Part shown: piece by piece, positions 1 through 8,389 of the stretch
Position numbering within the stretch: position 1 is the first letter of the stretch
Layout of the letters: every line of letters starts with the position of its first letter
Source: Lachnospiraceae bacterium
Lineage (GTDB): Bacteria > Bacillota_A > Clostridia > Lachnospirales > Lachnospiraceae
Length of the DNA stretch: 32,051 nucleotides
Assembly (NCBI GenBank): GCA_017621115.1
Contig: JAGATU010000063.1
Coordinates: forward strand, 1-32,051
Direction of reading: 5' to 3'
The notes under the pieces: model-generated
The model's database searches: none
The model's input: only the letters and a program-made list of their open reading frames with translations
Told to the model about the DNA's origin: nothing
Translations under genes and position numbers: made by a program

Positions 1-426
1 GTATACATTCTTGTCCATATTCATATCGCTCCTTCGTTCTTTCTCATTAAGGAGGCCGATACCATATACACCCACCGTCAACTGCTCTTTACCAATGATT
101 GGTCTGGTCTTTCGGAATTCACTCGGTGTCATTCCGACAATCTTACAAAAAGCTCTTGTATATGTTTCCGGATTTAAAAACCCATACAAATACGAAATAT
201 CCAAAATAGACTTATCCGTGTACAACAATTCATAAGCAGAACTTTTTATCTTTCGTATCCTCACATATTTGGCCAGTGAACATCCGGTATTCCTACTGAA
301 CATCTCCCGGATATATGCATTCGAAAAGCCGACACATCTTTCCAATTCATTGTAATTCAATTTTTCGCCCTTTATATGTGATTCAATATAACATATCACA
401 GCTATAACACTTGACGGGTAACTCAT
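1..426 (-). CDS. AraC-family transcriptional regulator, truncated at window edge
   Basis: The reading frame runs from an ATG at 426 (perfect AGGAGG at 433-438, 6 nt spacing) to the left edge without a stop, giving the first 142 residues. Residues 1-105 form the paired helix-turn-helix domain of AraC/XylS regulators: a first helix pair around NELERCVGFSNAYIREMF and the typical second half with SILDISYLYGFLNPETYTRAF and a PSEFRK ending. In this family an HTH at the N-terminus is usually followed by a GyrI-like ligand-binding domain; the last visible residues look like the linker into one, as in the complete paralog at 30703-31590, but the rest is off the window. It is presumably a DNA-binding activator of nearby genes. 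The ligand and targets cannot be told. Confidence 0.85.
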   Translation of the reverse strand, partial: MSYPSSVIAVICYIESHIKGEKLNYNELERCVGFSNAYIREMFSRNTGCSLAKYVRIRKIKSSAYELLYTDKSILDISYLYGFLNPETYTRAFCKIVGMTPSEFRKTRPIIGKEQLTVGVYGIGLLNEKERRSDMNMDKNVY

Positions 427-601
427 ATCAAACCTCCTGGCCGCCAGATAACGGCCGAACATCGCGATGTGAGTTTAGTATACCTTGCAATACCGCATCT
501 GTCTTGACTTTTTTAAGGTTGATTAATATATAAACATAGAAGGCCATTGCAACTTACGTTACAACAGCCTCTTCACTGCACATATCATTATATAACAAAC
601 T
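427..601 (-). promoter_or_regulatory. leader of the AraC gene with hairpin and palindrome
   Basis: This gap separates the MerR gene from the AraC gene. A 12-bp perfect palindrome ACATCGCGATGT lies at 459-470. Immediately upstream of the ribosome site (433-438) a short hairpin can form, with arms GGCCG (439-443) and CGGCC (452-456). A -10-like TATACT sits near 476-481 on the minus strand, without a clear -35. The palindrome could be an operator for the regulator itself; this is inference. A weak imperfect hairpin around 541-577 may end MerR transcription. Confidence 0.35.
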
Positions 602-1342
602 CTACTTACAATAAACTTCAATCGCTTCCGCCGCGAAATCAGCAGTTCCTTCTCCACCGAACTTATCGATGTTCTCGGTCATACTACCGCCACCATTGTA
701 CATCTTTCCAAGTCCGGCAAGAATTTTAGGGGTACAGGTATAAAAATGCTCGGTGATATAGTCCTGCAATTTCTTTACCTTCGCCTGCGCTTCATCAGAG
801 TCCGCGGTTTTTCCTTCCTTCATTAACAAACCAAACTCTGTAAAAAGCGCCATCATACCTTCGACAATTTGATCCGACTGCTCCTTGCTGCGGCCTTTCT
901 CTTTTTTCTCAAACTCTTTATAGGCTTCTGTCTGACCCCAGGCGGCTTTTGCCTGTGCGGCGTATTCATCCAATTTCTTTGCGTCAAATGCTGAAAAATC
1001 CATATTCTTCATGTTCTTCACTCCTATTCCTCGTATTCCACGGGCAAAGGTTATGAGATTTTCAATATGCTCTTTTTTCAGTGTTAAAAGCTCTATCTGC
1101 TGATCGAGTGCCTTGTTCCTATCAAAATTGGATGCATTCAGAATGTCCCCGATGTCTTTTAGCGGGAACTGCAATTCACGGAACAACATAATATGCTGTA
1201 AGCGTTCCAAGGCCGTATCGTCATACAACCTGTAACCCGCCTCCGTAACCGTTGTCGGAGACAGAAGTCCTATCTGATCATAATAGTGCAGAGTGCGTAT
1301 ACTCACTCCCGTCATCTTGCTTACTTCATTCACTGTGCGCAT
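602..1342 (-). CDS. MerR-family regulator with TipAS antibiotic-recognition domain
   Basis: The protein has 246 aa. Residues 1-70 are a MerR winged helix (SKMTGVSIRTLHYYDQIGLLSP, then AGYRLYDDTALERLQHIMLFREL), followed by a dimerisation coiled coil (about 75-110). The C-terminal half (about 120-245) resembles the all-helical TipAS domain, including the FYTCTPKILAGLGKMY segment. TipA-type proteins bind thiopeptide-like or other drugs and activate promoters with an overlong spacer. The ATG at 1342 has a GGTGAG ribosome site. Its own promoter (1398-1428) has the 19-bp spacer expected for MerR autoregulation. Family assignment is firm; the inducing ligand is unknown. It lies alone between the AraC regulator and the acyltransferase. 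Confidence 0.92.
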   Translation of the reverse strand: MRTVNEVSKMTGVSIRTLHYYDQIGLLSPTTVTEAGYRLYDDTALERLQHIMLFRELQFPLKDIGDILNASNFDRNKALDQQIELLTLKKEHIENLITFARGIRGIGVKNMKNMDFSAFDAKKLDEYAAQAKAAWGQTEAYKEFEKKEKGRSKEQSDQIVEGMMALFTEFGLLMKEGKTADSDEAQAKVKKLQDYITEHFYTCTPKILAGLGKMYNGGGSMTENIDKFGGEGTADFAAEAIEVYCK

Positions 1343-1397
1343 ATTCTACCTCACCTTTCTAAAAGCACTTATCTGCGCTTTTCCCTCGTGTAAACAC

Positions 1398-1428
1398 ATG
1401 GTAAGCCCTGACGTAACGTGAGAGTCAA
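1398..1428 (-). promoter_or_regulatory. MerR-type autoregulatory promoter, 19-bp spacer with dyad operator
   Basis: On the minus strand a TTGACT -35 (1423-1428) and a TACCAT -10 (1398-1403) are separated by exactly 19 bp. The spacer and -35 edge carry a dyad built on ACGT-A-ACGT (plus strand 1406-1424, 7 of 9 pairs match). A 19-bp spacer with a centred dyad is the standard architecture of MerR-controlled promoters, where the activator untwists the spacer. The regulator's ATG is about 55 nt downstream. Confidence 0.8.
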
Positions 1429-1436
1429 CACTTTTT

Positions 1437-2432
1437 TCAATCTTTTTTCTTCAATAGATTCTGTATAGGCTTTAACAGAATATCCATAATGATGCCCATT
1501 ACAATCGATACCACTGCTATGATTACCGCTGCATAAAAAATACGCACCTTCATCTCTTCATGAATATTCCCGTTGTTTACCGCCCACATAAATAAGAAAG
1601 TATGTGTCAGATAAAAATACAGGGAATAACTTCCAAGTACCGGAATCACCGGGTCATACCATTTCCAAACCGCCGCAAAACTTGCTACAAATAATGTAAA
1701 AATAGTAACCGCTATAATACTGCTTCGAATCTCTTCCTGCGGTGTCGTCCACGTCGGTATCGTATATAGAGTTTTGTATACCACCCAATAGGAACCTGCA
1801 CCAAATACTACCGCCAGCACAATTCCCACTTTATCCATTGCTATCCTTACATATGATTCATATAAAGCAAACAGCACACCGATGGCAAACGCAATATTGG
1901 AAATGTACCAGAAATCATACTCTCCTGCCAGATATAAATGATTGCTGTACCAATATGTAAATACGACCATTAATACTGCTCTCACATGCCGGTTGGTAAC
2001 CACAAACCATATTGCCATAAACACCAGATAGAACGAGAACAAAACGGTCATGTACCAGAAATCATCCCCGTACAGGAACTTACCAAGGTCTCTTGCATTC
2101 TCAATATCAAATCCACCGCTCAGCAATTTAATAGCGCTTACTACCACCAAATAAGGAATATATACATTCACAAATCTCTTTACTACAAAGCGCCAGTCAA
2201 TCCTCTTGTCTCCTGCAGACTTAACCAGTCCATATCCGGAAAACAGAAAGAAAATAGCAACGCCATACGGACCCAATCTGGACATTCCGTCGCGGACTAA
2301 TTCCCTATTTCCTTCCTCTGTAAAAAACCACGTCCACCACTCCGCAAAGTGGGACAAAACAATCATAATAATACCAATACCTTTAAACCATGTGCTGGCT
2401 TGTCTGCTGTATAAATTCAACTTTTTATCCAT
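1437..2432 (-). CDS. acyltransferase family 3 integral membrane protein
   Basis: A polytopic membrane protein of 331 aa with about ten hydrophobic segments. The N-terminus (STWFKGIGIIMIVLSHF, His in the first membrane helix) and the FLFSGYGLVKS segment match acyltransferase-3/OafA-type enzymes, which transfer acetyl or other acyl groups to sugars of cell-envelope polymers. The end (YSLYFYLTHTFLFMWAVN) is also typical. It starts 11 bp after the stop of the hydroxyacid dehydrogenase (2444-3403), with a GAGGA ribosome site in that gap, so the two are probably co-transcribed. Substrate and acyl donor cannot be read from the sequence. Confidence 0.85.
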   Translation of the reverse strand: MDKKLNLYSRQASTWFKGIGIIMIVLSHFAEWWTWFFTEEGNRELVRDGMSRLGPYGVAIFFLFSGYGLVKSAGDKRIDWRFVVKRFVNVYIPYLVVVSAIKLLSGGFDIENARDLGKFLYGDDFWYMTVLFSFYLVFMAIWFVVTNRHVRAVLMVVFTYWYSNHLYLAGEYDFWYISNIAFAIGVLFALYESYVRIAMDKVGIVLAVVFGAGSYWVVYKTLYTIPTWTTPQEEIRSSIIAVTIFTLFVASFAAVWKWYDPVIPVLGSYSLYFYLTHTFLFMWAVNNGNIHEEMKVRIFYAAVIIAVVSIVMGIIMDILLKPIQNLLKKKD

Positions 2433-2443
2433 TTATTCCTCTT

Positions 2444-3403
2444 CTACAAATCCAACCGGTTTCTGGTCTCACCGGCCACAAATGCCTCTATATTCTTATA
2501 CACTTCTTCCATACAACGGGTTCTGGCTTCCACGCTCGCCCACGCCATATGCGGTGTAATAATCAGTTTTTCACTATCCTTAATCTTACCGAGCGGATTG
2601 GTTTTCTCCATCGGTTCCTTTGTTAATACATCAAGTCCCGCACCCGCAATCATGCCTTCGGTCAAAGCCGTGTACAAATCGTCATCATTAATAACCGGAC
2701 CGCGCGCCACATTCACAAGAATCGCGCTCTTTTTCATCTTACGGAATGCTTCCAAGTTCATAATCTCTCTTGTCTTTTCCGTAAGCGGACAATGGAGCGA
2801 TAAAATGTCAGACTCCTGACACAAGGTATCAAAATCTACACGCTCATAATCAGAAGTCGTATTATTGCCTGATGCAGAATAGAAAATTACCTTACAGCCA
2901 AATGCCTCGGCTACTTTTGCTACGCCTCGCCCGATATTTCCTAGTCCGATAATACCCCATGTCTTTCCCTGCAATTCAAAATAGGTCTTCTCAAAATGTG
3001 AAAATCCCATTTGCTCGCTGTATTTACCGGATTTTACGTAGTCATCGTAATAACGGATCTTCTCAAGGACGGAAAGTGCCAATGCAAAGGTATGTTGTAC
3101 AACCGCAGGTGTCGAATAATCCTTAATATTACAAGCAGCAATTCCTCGCTTCTTAGCATACTCCAAATCAATATTATCAAAACCGGTTGCCGTTACGCAG
3201 AGCAGTTTTACATTCGGTGCATCACAAAGCATTTCTTCGTTCATTTTGGTTTTATTAAAAATAACCACGTCAGCATCTTTAATTAATTCCTTTGATGTCG
3301 CTACATCTGCTGTATTGTGATATTCAAAATCACCCAGTTTTGCAAACAAATCTACAGCAATGTCAAAACCGATGCTGTTTCTATCAAGCATAACTATTTT
3401 CAT
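2444..3403 (-). CDS. NAD(P)-dependent D-2-hydroxyacid dehydrogenase
   Basis: This 319-aa protein is a typical member of the D-isomer 2-hydroxyacid dehydrogenases (glycerate/hydroxypyruvate, D-lactate type). The Rossmann glycine motif GLGNIG is at residues 153-158. The catalytic triad is visible as Arg234 (NVARGP), Glu263 (TKEP) and His285 (HMAWAS). The acidic residue that normally ends the second beta strand of NAD-specific members is replaced by a Ser/Ala-rich stretch (FYSASGNN, about 174-181), which may relax the preference for NAD over NADP; that is inference. It precedes the acyltransferase gene in the same transcript. It probably reduces a small 2-oxoacid in the cytoplasm; the exact substrate is uncertain. 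Confidence 0.9.
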   Translation of the reverse strand: MKIVMLDRNSIGFDIAVDLFAKLGDFEYHNTADVATSKELIKDADVVIFNKTKMNEEMLCDAPNVKLLCVTATGFDNIDLEYAKKRGIAACNIKDYSTPAVVQHTFALALSVLEKIRYYDDYVKSGKYSEQMGFSHFEKTYFELQGKTWGIIGLGNIGRGVAKVAEAFGCKVIFYSASGNNTTSDYERVDFDTLCQESDILSLHCPLTEKTREIMNLEAFRKMKKSAILVNVARGPVINDDDLYTALTEGMIAGAGLDVLTKEPMEKTNPLGKIKDSEKLIITPHMAWASVEARTRCMEEVYKNIEAFVAGETRNRLDL

Positions 3404-3485
3404 ATGGTATCCTCCCGGTCCGTTTAGTCAACTAAACACATCTATACCTTTTATACCACATGTTGGCTTGTTTCACCACAAAAAA

Positions 3486-3513
3486 GAGACCGCCAAATGA
3501 TATTGGCGGCCTC
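3486..3513 (-). terminator. intrinsic terminator of the chemotaxis receptor gene
   Basis: On the minus strand an 11-bp stem (arms 3503-3513 and 3486-3496, one G-U pair, 6-nt loop) is followed directly by a run of six T. It lies about 30 bp after the receptor stop codon. Confidence 0.9.
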
Positions 3514-3544
3514 TCCCCTAGGGCATAAGGGATGAATTTGTCCG

Positions 3545-5653
3545 TTATCTCTTAAATTTGCTGATTAATCCCTCAAGTTCCATTGCAAGGTCTTTATTTT
3601 CTTCAGACTGCTTCTGAATAATACCTGCTATTTCAGTTGTACCTTCATTTTTATCAACGATAGTATCTATCGCCTGCTGATTTTCGCTTGTAATACTCTT
3701 CACGTTTTCCATGTTGTCGGCAATCTGCATTACGTATTCGTATAACTGCTGAACAGCCTTCTCTGTTGCATCAAGCTGATTCTTGATAGAATCCACTTCC
3801 TGTTCGTATGTTGTTGACTTGTTCTTGAAATCTTTAAATTCTTCCACAACATCTTTTTCGATGAATTCAATAATTGTATTAAAGCACGCACTTACGGTTT
3901 CAATACTTTCATTTGCTTCCTCACAAAGTGTCTGAATCGCAGAGGCTGTGTTCTTGGATGTATCTGCCAAATTACCTATTTCTCCGGCAACAACTGCAAA
4001 TCCACGTCCTGCCTCACCTGCTCTTGCCGCTTCAATAGATGCATTTAATGAAAGGAGATTGGTCTGTCCGGAAATACTTAAGATTTCGGAAGCCAGTTCG
4101 TTAATCTTAGCAAGTTCTTTTAAACTTTCAAGCGCTTCTTCTACGGAAGACTTCGTCTTAATAAGAGTCTCCTGTCCATTGTTATAAGCCGCATCTGCCT
4201 GCTTTTTCATGGACTGGGCACTTTCGATTACATCATTACTGGAACCTACGGATGTAACAATATTATTTAATACATCCTGAACAATTCCATTAATCTGTCC
4301 GATTTCACTATCTATATTTAATACGATGGAGTTTGTATTTTCAATGGATGCAGAGAACTGCTCTGTTGTTGCAACACTATCCACGGTACATTCAATTAAT
4401 TCTGCTGCCGAAGCATGCAAATCACCCGCTTTAACATCCAATGTTCCGCAACAATTCTGTAATGTCGCCATAATATCACGGAGAGATTCAATTAAACTAT
4501 CCGTCGCCTTCGTAATACTACCTAATTCGTCTTTTCTCTTTGCAAACTTTTGAATGTCCTTTTTCTCAGTTATATCAAATTCCTGTAAAGCTACAATACT
4601 TCCTTCGATTGCTTTCAAAGGTTTTGTCAATGCACGGATAATCAAAAGAGTTATAATTGTCAATGCTGCTAATGCCACAATAGAGATAACTACCAGAGTT
4701 CCCTTTAATGCATTTGTAGAAGCCAGGATATCAGCTGCACTGTTTTCAATAATGAAAATCCAACCATAATCAGCCATATAGTCGTATGTAGCAATATAAT
4801 CTTTACCATCCTTCCGGTATTCGATATATCCCTTTTCATCTGCTGCTGCACCACCCGCATACTTATTTACAAGTTCCTGTAAATATGGTTCCTCTGCAAC
4901 GGTAGCTGTCTTCTCAGGATCTTCTGCAAAAATATACTGTCCATTACTTGCATTCAACATGCAATATGCTGAATTATCCATTCCATCAATGGTTAATCCA
5001 TCCAACATTTCAATTAAACCGGTGGTAAATACGCCACCTCCAACAAGACCGATAGGCTTACCGGAATCATCAAGAACCGCTCGATATAAGGATACAATCT
5101 GCTGTCCGCTGGCTGGTGAAATAATAATACCAGTATTATATACGCCGTCTGCTGCAAGCATGGAATCCTGTAATGCCTTTAACGGATCACCTTCTCTTGT
5201 GGTAATACCAACAACTGCCGCATTGGTATGTGCAAGCACATGGGTATTCCATTCACTGGCATATAAACCCTCCAGATTCGCAACATCTGCAGAGAATTTC
5301 TCTGTGTATTTCTGTGCTGCCGCCGTTGCTGCTGCATTAGTCGGCTGCTTAAGAAGCGCTGTAATCTCACCCGCTCTGCTGTACGCAGTTAAAGTGTTCT
5401 CTGTTTCCTTCACATAATTACGTACAATCTGTGCACGTTCCTGCGTAATTGCTTCCATATTGTTAATCGCTGTTTCTTTTGTTCCTGCCGTTGCACTGCT
5501 TGTTACAAAGGCAGACAATAAGAGAATAACTATGATTTGCATAACCATTACGCTAACGGTTATTTTCTGTCCCAACGTAATCTTTGTTGTACGTGGCTTT
5601 TTCTCTTTTTTCCTTTCATATTTTATTCTCCTTTCGTATTTCTTTTTATCCAA
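3545..5653 (-). CDS. methyl-accepting chemotaxis protein (dCache-like sensor), start uncertain
   Basis: A chemoreceptor of about 700 aa. After a basic N-terminus comes a membrane helix (about 33-54), a periplasmic-type sensor region of dCache size (about 60-305), a second membrane helix (about 318-342), a HAMP segment ([20 protein letters not shown]) and a long signalling coiled coil. The hairpin tip is canonical ([22 protein letters not shown]), which binds CheA/CheW. It senses an unidentified extracellular ligand and fits a motile cell with flagellin nearby. The start is odd: the only in-frame start upstream of the membrane helix is a TTG at 5653 without a ribosome site, while a perfect AAAGGAG serves an ATG at 5619 in the +1 frame (see the 5560-5619 entry). 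The terminator at 3486-3513 ends the transcript and the promoter is at 5688-5717. Confidence 0.93.
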   Translation of the reverse strand: MDKKKYERRIKYERKKEKKPRTTKITLGQKITVSVMVMQIIVILLLSAFVTSSATAGTKETAINNMEAITQERAQIVRNYVKETENTLTAYSRAGEITALLKQPTNAAATAAAQKYTEKFSADVANLEGLYASEWNTHVLAHTNAAVVGITTREGDPLKALQDSMLAADGVYNTGIIISPASGQQIVSLYRAVLDDSGKPIGLVGGGVFTTGLIEMLDGLTIDGMDNSAYCMLNASNGQYIFAEDPEKTATVAEEPYLQELVNKYAGGAAADEKGYIEYRKDGKDYIATYDYMADYGWIFIIENSAADILASTNALKGTLVVISIVALAALTIITLLIIRALTKPLKAIEGSIVALQEFDITEKKDIQKFAKRKDELGSITKATDSLIESLRDIMATLQNCCGTLDVKAGDLHASAAELIECTVDSVATTEQFSASIENTNSIVLNIDSEIGQINGIVQDVLNNIVTSVGSSNDVIESAQSMKKQADAAYNNGQETLIKTKSSVEEALESLKELAKINELASEILSISGQTNLLSLNASIEAARAGEAGRGFAVVAGEIGNLADTSKNTASAIQTLCEEANESIETVSACFNTIIEFIEKDVVEEFKDFKNKSTTYEQEVDSIKNQLDATEKAVQQLYEYVMQIADNMENVKSITSENQQAIDTIVDKNEGTTEIAGIIQKQSEENKDLAMELEGLISKFKR
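5560..5619 (-). other. SD-linked short frame with A AAA AAG slippery site at the receptor start
   Basis: An ATG at 5619 follows AAAGGAG with 8 nt spacing, the best ribosome site in the area. Its frame encodes only 19 residues ([19 protein letters not shown]) before a TAA. At codons 3-5 it reads GGA AAA AAG, that is, the heptamer A AAA AAG (plus-strand complement 5605-5611). A -1 slip there, or one extra A in the six-A run, continues as [12 protein letters not shown] in the receptor frame. This could be a programmed frameshift, transcriptional slippage, phase variation or a simple homopolymer error. Confidence 0.6.
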
Positions 5654-5687
5654 TTGTGCGACAATTTGTGTGCTGTTTATTAAATTG

Positions 5688-5717
5688 ATTATACAACAGT
5701 TTGTCCATTTTGTAAAT
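5688..5717 (-). promoter_or_regulatory. sigma-A promoter of the chemotaxis receptor
   Basis: Minus strand: TTTACA -35 (5712-5717), 18-bp spacer, perfect TATAAT -10 (5688-5693). It predicts transcription from about 5681, upstream of both candidate start codons of the receptor. Confidence 0.7.
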
Positions 5718-5773
5718 CGTTAAACTTGCTTTTTATTCTCGTTATTGATGCTTTTTACTATATTATAGAACTT

Positions 5774-5806
5774 AAAAAGAGCTACTCACATAGAATAGCT
5801 CTTTTT
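5774..5806 (-). terminator. intrinsic terminator after pgi
   Basis: A perfect 11-bp stem, arms 5774-5784 and 5796-5806, with A-tract and T-tract forming part of the arms, so it works on either strand. It lies 22 bp after the pgi stop and separates pgi from the receptor promoter. Confidence 0.85.
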
Positions 5807-5827
5807 TGAAAAATGTTTGAACTTTAT

Positions 5828-7177
5828 TTATAATCTCTTCAACAACTCTTCTCTCTGTGCTTCGAATCCAGGCTTGCCAAGTAATGCAAACATGTTCTTC
5901 TTGTAGCTTTCTACACCCGGCTGGTTGAATGGGTTAACGCCTAAGATGTAACCGCTTACGCCACATGCAAATTCAAAGAAATAGAATAACTGTCCCAAGT
6001 AGAATTCATTCATCTCAGGAACATTAATCATGAAGTTAGGAACCTGTCCGTCTGTATGGGCAAGAATGGTTCCGTTCATAGCTGATTTGTTAACGAAATC
6101 AACTGTCTGACCTGCAAGATAGTTTAATCCGTCAAGGTCAACCGGCTCTGTTCCGATGATGATTTCTTCACGGGACTTCTCAATGTTGATAACGGTTTCA
6201 AACATATTTCTTGCGCCGTCCTGAATGAACTGACCCATGGAATGAAGGTCTGTTGTCAAGTCAACGCTTGCAGGGAAAATACCCTTCTGGTCTTTTCCTT
6301 CGCTTTCGCCGTATAACTGCTTCCACCATTCAGACACAAAGTGAACAGCCGGCTCATAGTTACAAAGGATTTCGATTGCTTTACCTTTTCTTAACATGAT
6401 GTTACGAAGGGAAGCATATTTTAATGCGTCGTTCTCTTCAAAAGCATTGTTAAGTGCCATTTCTCTTCCGCTTGCGGCACCTTCCATTAATTTATCAATG
6501 TCCGCTCCTGATACTGCGATTGGAAGTAAACCAACAGCTGTAAGTACGGAGAAACGTCCTCCTACATCATCCGGAACTACAAATGTCTCGTATCCTTCTT
6601 CTGTAGCAAGTCCCTTTAAGGATCCTCTTGCCTTGTCAGTTGTTGCATAGATTCTCTTAGCGGCTTCTTCTTTGCCGTATTTCTTTTCCATCATTTCTTT
6701 TAATACACGGAAAGCGATAGCCGGCTCGGTTGTTGTACCGGATTTGGAAATCATATTGATAGAGAAATCTCTGTCACCAATCACGTCGATTAAGTTCTTA
6801 AGGTAAGTAGAGCTGATAGAATTACCTACAAAGTAAATCTCCGGTGTCTTACGGATTTCTTTGCTAACCATGTTATAGAAACCATGTCTTAAGAATTCGA
6901 TAGCCGCTCTTGCTCCAAGGTAAGAACCACCGATACCGATTACGAGTAATACTTCGGAATCGTTCTGAATCTTCTGCGCTGCCTTCTTTATTCTTGCGAA
7001 CTCTTCTTTGTCATAATCTACAGGAAGGTCAATCCATCCTAAAAAGTCATTGCCTGCGCCGCTCTTGGAAACCAGAACTTCCTTTGCATCCAGTGCAAGT
7101 TTCTTCATAAGTTCTACTTCTTGTTCCTGTACAAACGGTGCTGCTTTGGAATAATCAAATGTTACCTTATTTGCCAT
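5828..7177 (-). CDS. pgi: glucose-6-phosphate isomerase
   Basis: Interconverts glucose 6-phosphate and fructose 6-phosphate in glycolysis. The 449-aa length fits the short bacterial form. Visible family signatures include [16 protein letters not shown], the [10 protein letters not shown] phosphosugar-binding loop, [14 protein letters not shown] and the C-terminal [15 protein letters not shown]. The ATG at 7177 ([11 protein letters not shown]) is preferred because AAGGAG lies 7 nt upstream; a further upstream TTG at 7198 overlaps that site and is unlikely. It has its own promoter (7225-7253) and terminator (5774-5806), so it seems monocistronic. Confidence 0.97.
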   Translation of the reverse strand: MANKVTFDYSKAAPFVQEQEVELMKKLALDAKEVLVSKSGAGNDFLGWIDLPVDYDKEEFARIKKAAQKIQNDSEVLLVIGIGGSYLGARAAIEFLRHGFYNMVSKEIRKTPEIYFVGNSISSTYLKNLIDVIGDRDFSINMISKSGTTTEPAIAFRVLKEMMEKKYGKEEAAKRIYATTDKARGSLKGLATEEGYETFVVPDDVGGRFSVLTAVGLLPIAVSGADIDKLMEGAASGREMALNNAFEENDALKYASLRNIMLRKGKAIEILCNYEPAVHFVSEWWKQLYGESEGKDQKGIFPASVDLTTDLHSMGQFIQDGARNMFETVINIEKSREEIIIGTEPVDLDGLNYLAGQTVDFVNKSAMNGTILAHTDGQVPNFMINVPEMNEFYLGQLFYFFEFACGVSGYILGVNPFNQPGVESYKKNMFALLGKPGFEAQREELLKRL

Positions 7178-7224
7178 TATAAACTCCTTTTTTATCAATT
7201 ATTAATCGTTTTTCAAGCAAACAT

Positions 7225-7253
7225 AGTGTAGCATTGTACAATCCCTTTTTCAA
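7225..7253 (-). promoter_or_regulatory. sigma-A promoter of pgi
   Basis: Minus strand: TTGAAA -35 (7248-7253), 17-bp spacer, TACACT -10 (7225-7230). The -35 overlaps the stop codon of the upstream membrane-protein gene. The leader to the pgi ATG is about 40 nt. Confidence 0.6.
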
Positions 7254-7903
7254 GCCAAAAATTCCCTCAGAAGCTCCTCTAATTCGGCTGTTGGTGTTCT
7301 TTTCCTTACTGTGTCCGAACACGGTCCTTTTTTTAAATTATCCTTAATCGGTATTTCAAAAGAATCCAGTTTCTTAAAGCTTTCTTCCAACTCGTCCAAC
7401 TTATTTCCCATATGATTCTCCATATAATCAATCAGATTGGTTTTGAGAACTTCCTTTTTTTCATTAATATCCACGGCTCCCGATATTGCAAAATACACAT
7501 ATAACCCAAACATACTGACAATGTAAAACGGCAGAATTTCTCCAATTGTACTTCCCTGCACGATTCCCAAACATGCGCCTAGGCCTGCCGTAAATACCGA
7601 AAGCAGTATCAACTGTCCCGAAAGATGTCTCCACGTAGAAACCTTTAATTTTCCCATGCGGACACGGTTTAAAAAACGCTCCACAAAAACCGGAACATTT
7701 AATATTCCATTGTTCAGCCTATAAGTATTGGTAAATTTCCTCTTACATTGGCATAGCAACGGCACTTTGGTCGTTGCCATATTTTCGGTCTCCAAAATCA
7801 ATAGTGTGTAAAATCGGCTAAGCAAAACCTGTATCATAATTGCTACAATAAAAAAAAGTAACACGGCACTCATAATTATTTTATGTTGTAGAATAATAGT
7901 CAT
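7250..7903 (-). CDS. predicted membrane protein of unknown function
   Basis: I do not recognise a named family. The ATG at 7903 has GGAGG 6 nt upstream, giving 217 aa; an open frame extends further upstream but lacks such a site. Three membrane segments are visible: near the N-terminus (SAVLLFFIVAIMIQVLL), in the middle (LILLSVFTAGLGACLGIV) and just after (ILPFYIVSMFGLYVYFAIS). A charged tail of about 70 residues follows (KTNLIDYMENHMGNKLDELEESFKKLD), which is probably cytoplasmic and helical. Between the first two segments is a basic, Cys-containing stretch (LLCQCKRKF). It lies upstream of pgi but is separated from it by the pgi promoter. It is divergent from the TSCPD gene. Confidence 0.7.
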   Translation of the reverse strand: MTIILQHKIIMSAVLLFFIVAIMIQVLLSRFYTLLILETENMATTKVPLLCQCKRKFTNTYRLNNGILNVPVFVERFLNRVRMGKLKVSTWRHLSGQLILLSVFTAGLGACLGIVQGSTIGEILPFYIVSMFGLYVYFAISGAVDINEKKEVLKTNLIDYMENHMGNKLDELEESFKKLDSFEIPIKDNLKKGPCSDTVRKRTPTAELEELLREFLA

Positions 7904-8017
7904 AGAATCCCTCCATTCTTTTTTCAAAGTATACTGAATTCTATTTTTTGAAACAATACTAGCCGGGCTCTCATTCATCGCAGATTAATACCTTCTTTAT
8001 CTTTTTTCGGCAAGGAG

Positions 8018-8046
8018 TAGAAAGAACCGTTCTTTTCTGCTATAAT
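8018..8046 (+). promoter_or_regulatory. candidate promoter of the TSCPD-murG transcript
   Basis: A perfect TATAAT (8041-8046) with a weak -35 TAGAAA (8018-8023) at 17 bp. Transcription would start near 8053, just before the leader hairpin. Confidence 0.4.
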
Positions 8047-8057
8047 TTGCAAAAGAA

Positions 8058-8091
8058 GAAGTGCCGGTAACGGTAATGGAACAGGCACTTC
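8058..8091 (+). promoter_or_regulatory. 5' leader hairpin before the TSCPD gene
   Basis: Arms GAAGTGCC (8058-8065) and GGCACTTC (8084-8091) form a perfect 8-bp stem with an 18-nt loop. An alternative mini-hairpin CCG-GTAA-CGG (8064-8073), with a GNRA-type loop, competes with its top. No U-run follows, so it is not a classic terminator. Role unknown. Confidence 0.4.
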
Positions 8092-8122
8092 ATACATAAA
8101 ATGTTGGAAAGGAAAATGCCTT

Positions 8123-8371
8123 ATGAAATACAAGCCACACGGAATATGCGCTTCTGCCATTGATGTTGAACTGGATGGCGATATTGTCCGCTCTGTTAAA
8201 TTTACCGGAGGATGTGACGGCAATCACAAAGGTCTTTGTGCTCTTGTGGAAGGAATGCCTGCTGCCGAAGCCGCAAGACGTCTTCGTGGCATCACATGCG
8301 GATTCCGCAACACTTCCTGCCCGGACCAGTTAGCTGTTTGTCTGGAACAGATGTTAGAACAGAACGCATAA
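8123..8371 (+). CDS. small TSCPD-domain protein (TIGR03905-like)
   Basis: An 82-aa cysteine-rich protein. It carries the defining TSCPD motif at residues 64-68 (NTSCPDQL) and further cysteines at 9, 31, 39, 59 and 73, with a glycine-rich core (VKFTGGCDGNHKGL). The TSCPD domain is known from the C-terminus of class II (NrdJ) ribonucleotide reductases and from stand-alone small proteins like this one, whose function is not established; metal binding through the cysteines is a reasonable guess. murG starts 18 bp after its stop, so the two are likely co-transcribed. GGAAAGG lies upstream of the ATG. Confidence 0.85.
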   Translation: MKYKPHGICASAIDVELDGDIVRSVKFTGGCDGNHKGLCALVEGMPAAEAARRLRGITCGFRNTSCPDQLAVCLEQMLEQNA

Positions 8372-8389
8372 TAATGAGGTTATAGATAT

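Noticed and set aside
4959..5417. 152-aa open frame on the plus strand
   Set aside because: Antisense to the chemoreceptor sensor region, with no ribosome site or recognisable domain; a shadow of biased codon use.
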